Shown: positions 1-6,139 of the stretch, piece after piece
Layout of the letters: the number at the start of each line of letters is the position of its first letter
How positions within the stretch are numbered: the stretch's first letter is position 1
Source: Prolixibacteraceae bacterium
Lineage (GTDB): Bacteria; Bacteroidota; Bacteroidia; Bacteroidales; Prolixibacteraceae
Assembly (NCBI GenBank): GCA_016788685.1
Contig: JAEUSS010000517.1
Span: 1-6,157, forward strand
Length of the DNA stretch: 6,157 bases
Direction: 5' to 3'
Made by a program: the position numbers and the translations under genes
The notes under the pieces: generated by a model
Databases searched by the model: none
Told to the model about the DNA's origin: nothing
What the model saw: the letters and a program-made list of their open reading frames with translations, nothing else

Positions 1-250
1 GATGTCTGGCTAGTTGCTGTAAGCTGGTCAGGACGTCATCAACGAGTATTAAACGATCGCTAACCGCAAATTCAGGTTCGTCGATAACTGCATACGCTGC
101 ACCTTTTTGCAAGGCTTCGCCGGCAAATGCGTTACCGTTAAAGTTTGCTCCTTTAAGGGCAAAGAAGATGCTGTTTGAGGGAATGTTTCTCGAATCAGTT
201 GTAATGATTGGGAACTCATTGAAAATGGCGTATAAACTTGTGATATTCAT
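1..250 (-). CDS. murF: UDP-N-acetylmuramoyl-tripeptide--D-alanyl-D-alanine ligase, N-terminal part (runs off left edge)
   Basis: MurF is the cytoplasmic ATP-dependent ligase that adds D-Ala-D-Ala to UDP-MurNAc-tripeptide, the last soluble step of peptidoglycan precursor synthesis. Only the first 83 codons lie in the window, reading leftward from ATG at 250-248. The translation starts MNITSLYAIF and carries the Mur-ligase N-terminal substrate-binding signature: TDSRNIPSNSIFFALKG at residues 18-34, then NFNGNAFAGEALQKGAAYAV at 36-55, and VDDVLTSLQQLARH at 70-83. This pattern (TDSR, a 'FFALKG' strand, 'FA..AL.KGA..AV', and a 'V.D.L..LQ.LA..HR' helix) is typical of MurF. The P-loop and ATP-binding domains would lie beyond the left edge and cannot be checked. 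No Shine-Dalgarno sequence precedes the start, as is usual in Bacteroidota. The gene lies 67 bases downstream of the gldJ stop on the same strand, with an intrinsic terminator between them. MurE is the main alternative, but the N-terminal pattern fits MurF better. Confidence 0.9.
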   Translation of the reverse strand, partial: MNITSLYAIFNEFPIITTDSRNIPSNSIFFALKGANFNGNAFAGEALQKGAAYAVIDEPEFAVSDRLILVDDVLTSLQQLARH

Positions 251-261
251 AGTCGGTATTT

Positions 262-296
262 AAAAAAGAAAACCTCACTTTTTCAAATGAGGTTTT
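262..296 (-). terminator. Rho-independent terminator after gldJ
   Basis: An inverted repeat pairs 269-277 (AAAACCTCA) with 288-296 (TGAGGTTTT). This gives a perfect 9-bp stem with a 10-base loop. Read on the minus strand, the stem is followed by TTTTCTTTTTT (part of the stem plus 268-262), a good U-tract. It lies 22 bases past the gldJ stop and is therefore the expected 3' end of the gldJ transcript. In the plus direction the T-run after the stem is only five bases and lies mostly in the stem, so termination of rightward transcription would be weaker. The murF start codon lies only about 11 bases beyond the T-tract. Confidence 0.8.
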
Positions 297-317
297 TGTA
301 TTGAATGTCAGATCTTA

Positions 318-1769
318 TTAAAATCCGCTCGGACTGCCAACGCGCGTCATAGCACAACGGAATCCCAAATCGCTTGCCGATTCGGTTTCGGGTAAATACC
401 TGCGGGTTCCCGGGGTTAACCAATAGGGGCGATCTTTCCAAGAGCCTCCTTTGTATATGCGTGAATTGTCAGAAATCAAAGAAGAGAATTGGCCTTCTTT
501 AGTTGACTGTATATACATGGAATTGGTCTTACTCTTGTCTTTCACGGCATTCCAGTCTTCTCCTTCGATAATTTGTGAGCGATAGTCTCCGTCGTTGAAG
601 TTCCTGTAGTCAGCAATGGTATCTTTTATCAGTTCACCAAACTCATTCCGAACCAGTTTGCCTTCGGCATCGGTTCTGTATTTGGTAAATGTGTTTCCTC
701 TGAACGGCTGAAACTCGGCAACATCGGTCGAAGAAAGAGGACGGTATACATCATAAACCCACTCGTTAACGTTACCTGCCATACAATAAAGGCCGTAATC
801 ATTCGGTTCGTATGACATAACCGGAGCTGTAATGTCTGCATTGTCATTCAATGCGCCGGCCATTCCCATCAGGTCTCCCCGTCCGCGGGTAAAGTTGGCC
901 ATCATCCGGCCTCTGGTCTTTTTATTGCTGTCGCGCAGATATGTTCCGTTCCAGGGGTATAACTTGCGGTCTGTCAGTAATTCATTGTCTGTATTTCCGA
1001 CGAGTCCAAGTGCAGCATATTCCCATTCTGCTTCGGTGGGGAGGCGGTAGCTGGGCAGCAAAAGCCCATCTTCCCAACGGACTTTCCGGGTGCTTCCGGC
1101 GGCATCCTTCATCGGTCTTTTGCCTTCAGTTCCCTGGTATAAACCAGCAAGGAATGTTTCGGTAGTGAAGATATTTTCTCCAGCCTGAGTGTTGTCAGGT
1201 GAAAGAATTCCTTTGTCAATCAATATTTTTTCGTTAACACGGTCGGTTCTCCATTTGGAGTATGCATCAGCCTGCTCCCACGAAACTCCTACAACCGGGT
1301 AATTCCCATAGGCCGGGTGGCGAAGGTAGTTACTGATGTATGGTTCATTATAGGCTAATTCCTCTCTCCAAACCAAAGTGTCGGGCAGCGCCAGTCTGTA
1401 TTTCTCCGGGTTCTCCGGATAAACTCTTCTCAGCCAAAACAAATACTCGCGATAATCGAGGTTCGAAACCTCCGTTTCATCCATATAGAACGAAGCAACG
1501 GTTACCCGTTTGGGCGTATTATTCCAGTCGTACATAACATCTTGTTCAACACGACCCATTGTGAATGTGCCGCCTTGAATAAATACCAACCCCGGACCGG
1601 TTTCTTGTTCGTAGTTGTCATCAGCCTGAAAACCACCATTTTTCGAATCTCCAAACTCCCATCCGGTTGAATGAGATGAACCAGAGCTTCCCCCTTTACC
1701 TTTTCCAAACAATCCGCATCCAGCCATTAAAGCGGCAAGACCAAATAAAATTATGGATCTAAATTTCAT
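318..1769 (-). CDS. gldJ: GldJ-like gliding motility / T9SS-associated lipoprotein with FGE-sulfatase domain
   Basis: This is an outer-membrane lipoprotein which, in Flavobacterium johnsoniae, is needed for gliding and T9SS function by stabilising GldK. The 483-residue product starts with a lipoprotein signal peptide (residues 1-17, basic MKFR then a hydrophobic stretch) and a lipobox LMAGC with the acylated cysteine at 18. The residues after Cys18 (GLFGKGKGG) are not acidic, so no surface-export signal is evident, consistent with a periplasm-facing protein. A Gly/Ser-rich linker (22-35) leads into the FGE-sulfatase/SUMF1 fold: GGTFTMG 66-72, FYMDETEVSNLDY 94-106, PVVGVSW 158-164, YRLPTEAEWEYAA 241-253, AGNVNEWVYD 331-340, GGSWKDRPYW 441-450, DLGFRCAM 467-474. 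The two catalytic cysteines of true formylglycine-generating enzymes, expected in the GGSW segment, are absent, so a structural role is likely. The start is set by the signal peptide, and the gene ends with tandem TAA TAA. The paralogue GldK/PorK is the main alternative. The GPGLVFIQGGTFTMGR and DWNNTPKRVTV segments and the neighbours murF and porU favour GldJ. Confidence 0.85.
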   Translation of the reverse strand: MKFRSIILFGLAALMAGCGLFGKGKGGSSGSSHSTGWEFGDSKNGGFQADDNYEQETGPGLVFIQGGTFTMGRVEQDVMYDWNNTPKRVTVASFYMDETEVSNLDYREYLFWLRRVYPENPEKYRLALPDTLVWREELAYNEPYISNYLRHPAYGNYPVVGVSWEQADAYSKWRTDRVNEKILIDKGILSPDNTQAGENIFTTETFLAGLYQGTEGKRPMKDAAGSTRKVRWEDGLLLPSYRLPTEAEWEYAALGLVGNTDNELLTDRKLYPWNGTYLRDSNKKTRGRMMANFTRGRGDLMGMAGALNDNADITAPVMSYEPNDYGLYCMAGNVNEWVYDVYRPLSSTDVAEFQPFRGNTFTKYRTDAEGKLVRNEFGELIKDTIADYRNFNDGDYRSQIIEGEDWNAVKDKSKTNSMYIQSTKEGQFSSLISDNSRIYKGGSWKDRPYWLTPGTRRYLPETESASDLGFRCAMTRVGSPSGF

Positions 1770-1817
1770 GTGTCTGTATGATTTGTTTTTAGTTGCCAGA
1801 TGGAACCCGCCCCCAAA

Positions 1818-1832
1818 ATAATCCCTGATTAT
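1818..1832. promoter_or_regulatory. Operator-like palindrome in the gldJ leader
   Basis: A perfect inverted repeat, ATAATC-CCT-GATTAT, has 6-bp arms and a 3-base spacer. It lies about 49 bases upstream of the gldJ start and downstream of the candidate gldJ promoter, so it would be in the gldJ 5' untranslated leader. It could bind a dimeric regulator as DNA or form a small tight-loop hairpin in RNA. Short AT-rich palindromes also arise by chance, and no regulator is encoded in the window. Confidence 0.3.
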
Positions 1833-1894
1833 GAGTGACTTTGTTGGAGGCTTGTACCTTAATTATTCTTCTTTCCCGTTGTTTACAGGACTCA

Positions 1895-1902
1895 CAAATA
1901 TA
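1895..1902 (-). promoter_or_regulatory. Candidate gldJ promoter, -7 box
   Basis: On the minus strand this reads TATATTTG, an exact match to the Bacteroidota -7 consensus TAnnTTTG. Transcription would begin near 1888 and leave a leader of roughly 120 bases before the gldJ ATG at 1769. No TTTG or TTG lies at the usual 19-23 base distance upstream (the nearest TTG is about 33 bases away at 1938-1936), so the -33 half is missing and the call is moderate. Confidence 0.45.
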
Positions 1903-1945
1903 ACTAAATTGTTGAATTGATATTGTTCAGGTATTCAATCTTTTT

Positions 1946-1978
1946 TTTGTGCTTGTTTGTTGTTACTGCATATCTTTG
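1946..1978 (+). promoter_or_regulatory. Candidate upstream porU promoter (-33 and -7)
   Basis: TTTG at 1946-1949 and TATCTTTG at 1971-1978 are separated by 21 bases. Both halves match the Bacteroidota sigma factor consensus (TTTG, then TAnnTTTG) with normal spacing. This is the best-formed promoter in the window. It would start transcription near 1984 and give porU a leader of about 100 bases. The -33 box sits at the end of a T8 tract. Confidence 0.55.
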
Positions 1979-2075
1979 TTCAGGATAGAGATGACCGGAA
2001 TTTGTTTTGTGTAGTCCGGAATATGTCATTTATACTTTTTGCTCTTGTCGGGCGTTTTACTATTATTGATATAAA

Positions 2076-2083
2076 TAACTTTG
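2076..2083 (+). promoter_or_regulatory. Second TAnnTTTG box immediately before porU
   Basis: TAACTTTG matches the -7 consensus exactly but ends only four bases before the porU ATG at 2088. If used, transcription would start at or very near the start codon and give a leaderless or near-leaderless mRNA. The -33 half is poor: the nearest candidate is TTTT at 2055-2058, 17 bases upstream. The box is flanked by the inverted repeat ATTGAT (2065-2070) / ATCAAT (2084-2089) and overlaps the palindrome TTGATCAA (2081-2088), which reaches into the start codon. Chance occurrence in AT-rich DNA is possible. Confidence 0.3.
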
Positions 2084-2087
2084 ATCA

Positions 2088-5000
2088 ATGCCAAGATTAC
2101 TCCTTTTTTGTGTGTTTTTGCTTTGTGGAACCGTTGTCTGGTCGGCTGATTATCAGCAGAAAATACATTGGTTTACGCAATCGGGAAGTATTGATTCTGG
2201 GGGAGTTGCTTGTTTACGTTTTGAGGGTTGCATCGTTCAGGGAAATTCTCAATTGCCATATTGGTTCGGAAGTTTCGGACTAAAATCCTCCACGGCTGAA
2301 GTGATTGTTAAAGACGCTGTTTACGAGCTGTTTCAGGATTCCCTTATTCCTTCAGATTGTTTCGTACCCAACGATTTGCAGTATACCACGGAGATTGGAG
2401 TCTCGGCTGGTCATTCGATTCTTCGCATAACCCTTCTCCCTTTTGTCAGGAAAAATGACCAGATTGTGCGATTGGTGAGTTTCACCATTTCTGTAACCGA
2501 AGTCTCCGGACGGCTGAAATCGGCTGTCACAGCCTACAATTGGAAGCCGGCTTCGGTGCTTGAAAACGGGAAGTGGATTAAAATTAAAACCAAATCGAAA
2601 GGCATTTATAAAATTACGTATGATCAGCTGAGGGCCTGGGGGTTCTCCGGTCCGGAACAGGTTGCGATGTATGGAAACGGCGGACTGATGTTACCGGTAA
2701 TGAATAAAGACATTGCTGGAGATGACCTCAGTCCTTATCCCGTTTGGAAAGGGAAGGACAATGCAAACCGGGATTGCCTCTTCTTTTATTCTACCGGCAA
2801 TATTAGCCTGAATGAAAATCCGGAAACCGGGATGCTTACTCACCAACAGAACTATTATTCGGCTGAAACTTATTTCTATCTTTCCGATCAGGGGGGTGTG
2901 AGAACCATTGATAAAGCAGCCGAACCGGATGCGGCTGCCGGACAACAGGTGACTTCGTTCCCGAATTACGCTTTTTACGAGAAGGAGGCTGTTAACTTAA
3001 TTGCCTCCGGAAGCCAATGGTTTGGCGAGGTTTTTCCCTCCGGAAGTTCGCATACCGTAAATTTATCGCTTGAAAGACCGGATATGACCAAGGCTGCGCA
3101 GTTTTCGGTTTCAGCAGCAGGACGGTCTGCTGCACAAAGCTCCATGAGCGTATTCCTGAACGGAAAGCTGGAGAAGAATGTTCCGTTCGATGCCATTGAT
3201 GTCAGCGATCCGACGACCGATTATGCCGATCATGAAATATCCGGATTTACGGAAATTCTGTCGTCATCAAACCTTCAGGTGAAGCTGACGTACAATGCCT
3301 CAAACAGTTCTTCGGGCGCCTGGCTCGATTATGTGGCGGTGAATTATCAAAGTCTTCTGACCATGAACGGAGATGTTTGCTTTTTTCGGGGGAAAGGAAA
3401 CAGCGGTGCAGTGCCGGTTTCTGAATTTGCGATGAACGGTGCAACACCGGCGATCAAAATATTTGACGTGACCGATATCGGCAATAGTTTCGAAATGCCG
3501 GTGGTTTTTGCTGACGGGCAGGCCAGATTTAAATCGGATTCGCAGACAACCCGCGAATATGTGGCGTTTAATCCGGGTGGTTCAATTCCGGAGCCCGAAT
3601 GGGTGGAAGCAATAAACAACCAGAATTTGCATGGTTCAGAGCCGTCGGAGATGATCATTGTTTCAAGTCCTGCCTTTTTAAGTGCTGCAAACGATCTGGC
3701 CGGTTTTCACCGGGCAAAAGATCAGATGACCGTTCGGGTGGTCACTCCAGAGATGATCTATAATGAGTTTTCGGGAGGACTGCCTGATCCTTCGGGCATC
3801 CGCAATTACTTCAGGATGTGCTACACCCGCGGAAACCAATCCGGGGAAAATCGTTTGAAATATGTTATGCTGATGGGTGACGGGTCGTATGATAACCGCA
3901 ACATTCTGAATAAAAAACGCAATTTAATACCAACCTTTCAATCTGTTAATTCGCTCTCTCCTACAGAATCGTTTGTTACTGACGACTTCTTTGCTTTTCT
4001 TGATGAACATGAAGGGGGTGCCCAGGGAACAGTAGATTTGGGCATTGGGCGGATACCTGCCTTCACCCTTGAGGAAGCAGAAGTTGTTGTGGATAAAATA
4101 AAAAATTACGATCGGCAAGTGACCATGGGAAATTGGCGCAATGTGGTCACTTTTATTGGCGATGATGAGGATGGAAATACCCACATGGGCCAGGCTGAAG
4201 GTATGGCAGACTTTGTAAACAAGACATATCCTGCTTTTTTTACCGACAAGATTTACTTTGATGCTTACAAACAAATTTCAACCTCAGGCGGGGAGCGGTA
4301 TCCCGATGTAACTGCGGCAATCAATGCCCGGGTGAAGCAGGGAACCCTGGTGATGAATTACACCGGGCACGCCAACGAAAAAAGTCTGGCCGACGAAAAT
4401 GTGTTGGATATCGGCACCGTAAAATCATGGACAAACTATAACCGCTTACCGGTTTTTGTGACAGCTACCTGCGAATACAGCCGTTTTGATGGCGATGAAA
4501 CATCTGCAGGCGAGCATATTCTTCTGAATCCGTGGGGTGGGGGTGTGGGCCTGTTTTCCACAACCCGCCTGGTGTATTCGGGGGCCAACTTTATTCTGAA
4601 CAGCCAGTTTTTTAAGTACGTCTTCGAAAAAGATCAGCAGGGCAACAGCCTGCGCCTGGGTGATGTGATGCGGCTGGCCAAAGCTGCTGCCAATACCGGG
4701 ACTAATCAGCTGAACTTTACTTTGCTGGCCGATCCGGCTATGCGGCTGGCCAATCCGGTTTACCAGGTTAAAACCGCCAGCATCAACGGTAAGGATACGG
4801 AAACCGAAACGGATACCCTTCGCGCCCTTTCAAAGGTTACTGTTAAAGGTTTTGTTGCCGATAACAACGGAGGGAAACTAACCTCGTTTTCCGGAGAGAT
4901 TATTCCGACGGTTTACGATAAGGCTGTGCCCGTTAAAACTCTGGGAAACGCCGGGCAGACTCCGATGAATTATACCCTCCGGAATAATATTATTTACAGG

Positions 5001-5828
5001 GGGTTGGCCACGGTGACGAACGGCGATTTTGAGTTTTCGTTTTTTGTCCCGAAGGATGTTTCCTACAAGCTCGATAAGGGTAAAATATTGTACTATGCCT
5101 ACAACGAATCGGTTGATGCCCAAGGCTACTTTGATGGTTTTTACCTTGGAGGGGCAGCCGGGTCCCCCGCAGCGGATACTGAAGGACCGGAAATTGAGCT
5201 GTTCATGAACTCCAATACCTTTAAAGAGGGCGGAACCGTTAGTGCCAACTCGGTTTTGCTGGCCTACATCGCCGATCTGACGGGTATAAATACTTCAGGA
5301 ATTGGCATTGGACACGATATTACGGCTGTTCTCGATGGCGATTATTCCAATATCATGGTACTGAATGATTATTTTCAGGCGGACAAAGACCGTTATTCAA
5401 GCGGAAGGATAGTTTTCCCGGTGACTAACCTGGCTGAAGGTGAGCATACCCTTACCGTAAAGGTTTGGGACGTGTGGAATAACTCTTCTGAAAAAGAAAT
5501 CAGGTTTGTTGTAAAGGACGATTTCAGAATAGAGTCGGTGTCCTGTTACCCGAATCCGATGCACGGACAAACGCGTTTTGTTTTCACTCACAATCAACCC
5601 GACGAAACTTTCGAGGTCACCCTGGAAGTGTTTCAAACTTCGGGAGCACGGGTTGATATGCTCCGGACAACGCTGGGTTCTTCCGGAACAGAAAGTCTGC
5701 CGCTGGAATGGACTCCCGCCGGACGATTGGTGAAGATGAAGCCCGGTGTTTATGTTTATCGGTTGAGCGTGGAGACCAACGGGAAAAAAAGCAGTGCTTC
5801 GGGGCGGCTCGTATTTCTGTACCGTTAA
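2088..5828 (+). CDS. porU: Type IX secretion system sortase PorU (gingipain-like C25 peptidase)
   Basis: PorU is the cell-surface cysteine protease of the T9SS. It cleaves the C-terminal sorting domain from secreted cargo and joins the cargo to anionic lipopolysaccharide, working with PorV, PorQ and PorZ. The 1246-residue product has a Sec signal peptide (1-20, cut likely after VWSA). The N-terminal region is typical of PorU: KWIKIKTKSKGIYKIT near 162-177, YGNGG 195-199 and WFGE 311-314. The C25 domain spans about 520-890, with YVMLMGDGSYDNRN at 592-605, GIGRIP 652-657, the catalytic histidine in NYTGHAN (His761), the catalytic cysteine in TATCEYSRFD (Cys795), and LLADPAMRL 879-887. Beta-rich Ig-like segments follow (DTEGPEI from 1030, GHDITAVLDGD from 1075). 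A type A-like sorting domain closes the protein (about 1144-1246, YPNP 1154-1157, GVYVYRL 1220-1226). The start is forced: an in-frame TGA lies at 2082-2084 and the signal peptide begins at this ATG. There is no Shine-Dalgarno. The gene is divergent from gldJ and shows no frameshift or loss of key residues. Confidence 0.95.
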   Translation: MPRLLLFCVFLLCGTVVWSADYQQKIHWFTQSGSIDSGGVACLRFEGCIVQGNSQLPYWFGSFGLKSSTAEVIVKDAVYELFQDSLIPSDCFVPNDLQYTTEIGVSAGHSILRITLLPFVRKNDQIVRLVSFTISVTEVSGRLKSAVTAYNWKPASVLENGKWIKIKTKSKGIYKITYDQLRAWGFSGPEQVAMYGNGGLMLPVMNKDIAGDDLSPYPVWKGKDNANRDCLFFYSTGNISLNENPETGMLTHQQNYYSAETYFYLSDQGGVRTIDKAAEPDAAAGQQVTSFPNYAFYEKEAVNLIASGSQWFGEVFPSGSSHTVNLSLERPDMTKAAQFSVSAAGRSAAQSSMSVFLNGKLEKNVPFDAIDVSDPTTDYADHEISGFTEILSSSNLQVKLTYNASNSSSGAWLDYVAVNYQSLLTMNGDVCFFRGKGNSGAVPVSEFAMNGATPAIKIFDVTDIGNSFEMPVVFADGQARFKSDSQTTREYVAFNPGGSIPEPEWVEAINNQNLHGSEPSEMIIVSSPAFLSAANDLAGFHRAKDQMTVRVVTPEMIYNEFSGGLPDPSGIRNYFRMCYTRGNQSGENRLKYVMLMGDGSYDNRNILNKKRNLIPTFQSVNSLSPTESFVTDDFFAFLDEHEGGAQGTVDLGIGRIPAFTLEEAEVVVDKIKNYDRQVTMGNWRNVVTFIGDDEDGNTHMGQAEGMADFVNKTYPAFFTDKIYFDAYKQISTSGGERYPDVTAAINARVKQGTLVMNYTGHANEKSLADENVLDIGTVKSWTNYNRLPVFVTATCEYSRFDGDETSAGEHILLNPWGGGVGLFSTTRLVYSGANFILNSQFFKYVFEKDQQGNSLRLGDVMRLAKAAANTGTNQLNFTLLADPAMRLANPVYQVKTASINGKDTETETDTLRALSKVTVKGFVADNNGGKLTSFSGEIIPTVYDKAVPVKTLGNAGQTPMNYTLRNNIIYRGLATVTNGDFEFSFFVPKDVSYKLDKGKILYYAYNESVDAQGYFDGFYLGGAAGSPAADTEGPEIELFMNSNTFKEGGTVSANSVLLAYIADLTGINTSGIGIGHDITAVLDGDYSNIMVLNDYFQADKDRYSSGRIVFPVTNLAEGEHTLTVKVWDVWNNSSEKEIRFVVKDDFRIESVSCYPNPMHGQTRFVFTHNQPDETFEVTLEVFQTSGARVDMLRTTLGSSGTESLPLEWTPAGRLVKMKPGVYVYRLSVETNGKKSSASGRLVFLYR

Positions 5829-5854
5829 AAAAACATTGGCGTTTGGCCAGTGTT
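5827..5854 (-). terminator. Hairpin after porU, oriented as a minus-strand terminator
   Basis: AACATTGGC (5832-5840) pairs with GCCAGTGTT (5846-5854). This is a 9-bp stem with one G-U pair and a 5-base loop. The A-run 5827-5833 becomes TTTTTTT after the stem on the minus strand, so the classic intrinsic-terminator layout faces leftward. In the plus direction the stem is followed by AATATAC, not a T-tract. It may still form the 3' end of porU mRNA, but as a plus-strand terminator it would be weak. Confidence 0.6.
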
Positions 5855-5951
5855 AATATACTATATCAGAACATTGTTCGTTTAACTGTTTAAATTATTC
5901 AGAATTGGGGCTGCTTAACAATGGTAAATAACTTGCAGAATCGGAATGAAA

Positions 5952-5959
5952 CAAACATA
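5952..5959 (-). promoter_or_regulatory. Weak candidate minus-strand -7 box
   Basis: The minus strand reads TATGTTTG, an exact TAnnTTTG match. It lies about 100 bases from the leftward terminator at 5827-5854 with no gene between, so a small non-coding transcript of roughly 115-120 bases is conceivable. No -33 element is seen at a normal distance, which keeps confidence low. Confidence 0.2.
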
Positions 5960-6104
5960 TTTGCAACGACTAAAATGAGCCATGTCTATGTTTAGACGCA
6001 CGGTTTCTCCCTTAGCATTTATTGCAAATCTCAAAATACTAGTGATGCGTTAATTTTAAAAATTATTATATAAATGACTATATATTAAAACATTACAAGC
6101 GTTC

Positions 6105-6139
6105 TTTGATTTTTTGATTTGAATTGACTTCTAGTTTTG
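6105..6139 (+). promoter_or_regulatory. Candidate promoter for a gene beyond the right edge
   Basis: TTTG at 6105-6108 and TAGTTTTG at 6132-6139 are separated by 23 bases, at the upper end of normal Bacteroidota spacing. The -7 box is followed by C, as is common (TTTGC). Transcription would start near 6145, so the next rightward gene probably begins just outside the window and is transcribed separately from porU. Confidence 0.35.

Larger units (their letters stand above)
1770..2087. other. Divergent gldJ-porU control region (no gene)
   Basis: This 318-base AT-rich interval separates the divergently read gldJ and porU. I see no credible coding sequence in it. An open frame entering porU from about 1957 has no family resemblance and overlaps porU in another frame. 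The interval holds a minus-strand TAnnTTTG box, two plus-strand TAnnTTTG boxes, a T8 tract (1941-1948) and the palindrome at 1818-1832. A weak 5-bp hairpin (CCGGA 1995-1999 with TCCGG 2015-2019, 15-base loop) would lie in the porU leader if the upstream porU promoter is used. It does not resemble a known riboswitch to me. Confidence 0.7.

Noticed and set aside
1957..2283. Open frame of 108 codons on the plus strand overlapping the porU start
   Set aside because: It lies in a different frame from porU, needs a non-ATG start, has no recognisable motif, and overlaps the clear porU signal peptide.
3347..3658. Minus-strand open frame of 103 codons inside porU
   Set aside because: It is antisense to a well-conserved coding region with no family resemblance; a shadow of porU codon usage. 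The same holds for the other antisense frames within porU and gldJ.
3924..4274. Minus-strand open frame of 116 codons inside porU
   Set aside because: It is opposite the conserved C25 domain, with no promoter or motif; a chance open frame.
4668..4753. Direct repeat of 14 bases (ATGCGGCTGGCCAA at 4668-4681 and 4740-4753)
   Set aside because: Both copies are in frame and encode MRLAK and MRLAN within the C25 domain. This is readily explained by codon bias, with no sign of a mobile element or tandem expansion.
5708..5893. Small plus-strand open frame overlapping the porU end
   Set aside because: It is in another frame within the conserved C-terminal domain of porU and runs into AT-rich non-coding DNA; no start signal or motif.
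5959..6029. Separated inverted copies ATTTGCAA (5959-5966) and TTGCAAAT (6022-6029)
   Set aside because: The arms are 8 bases with a 55-base gap in very AT-rich DNA. This is likely chance, with no flanking features of an insertion or attachment site.
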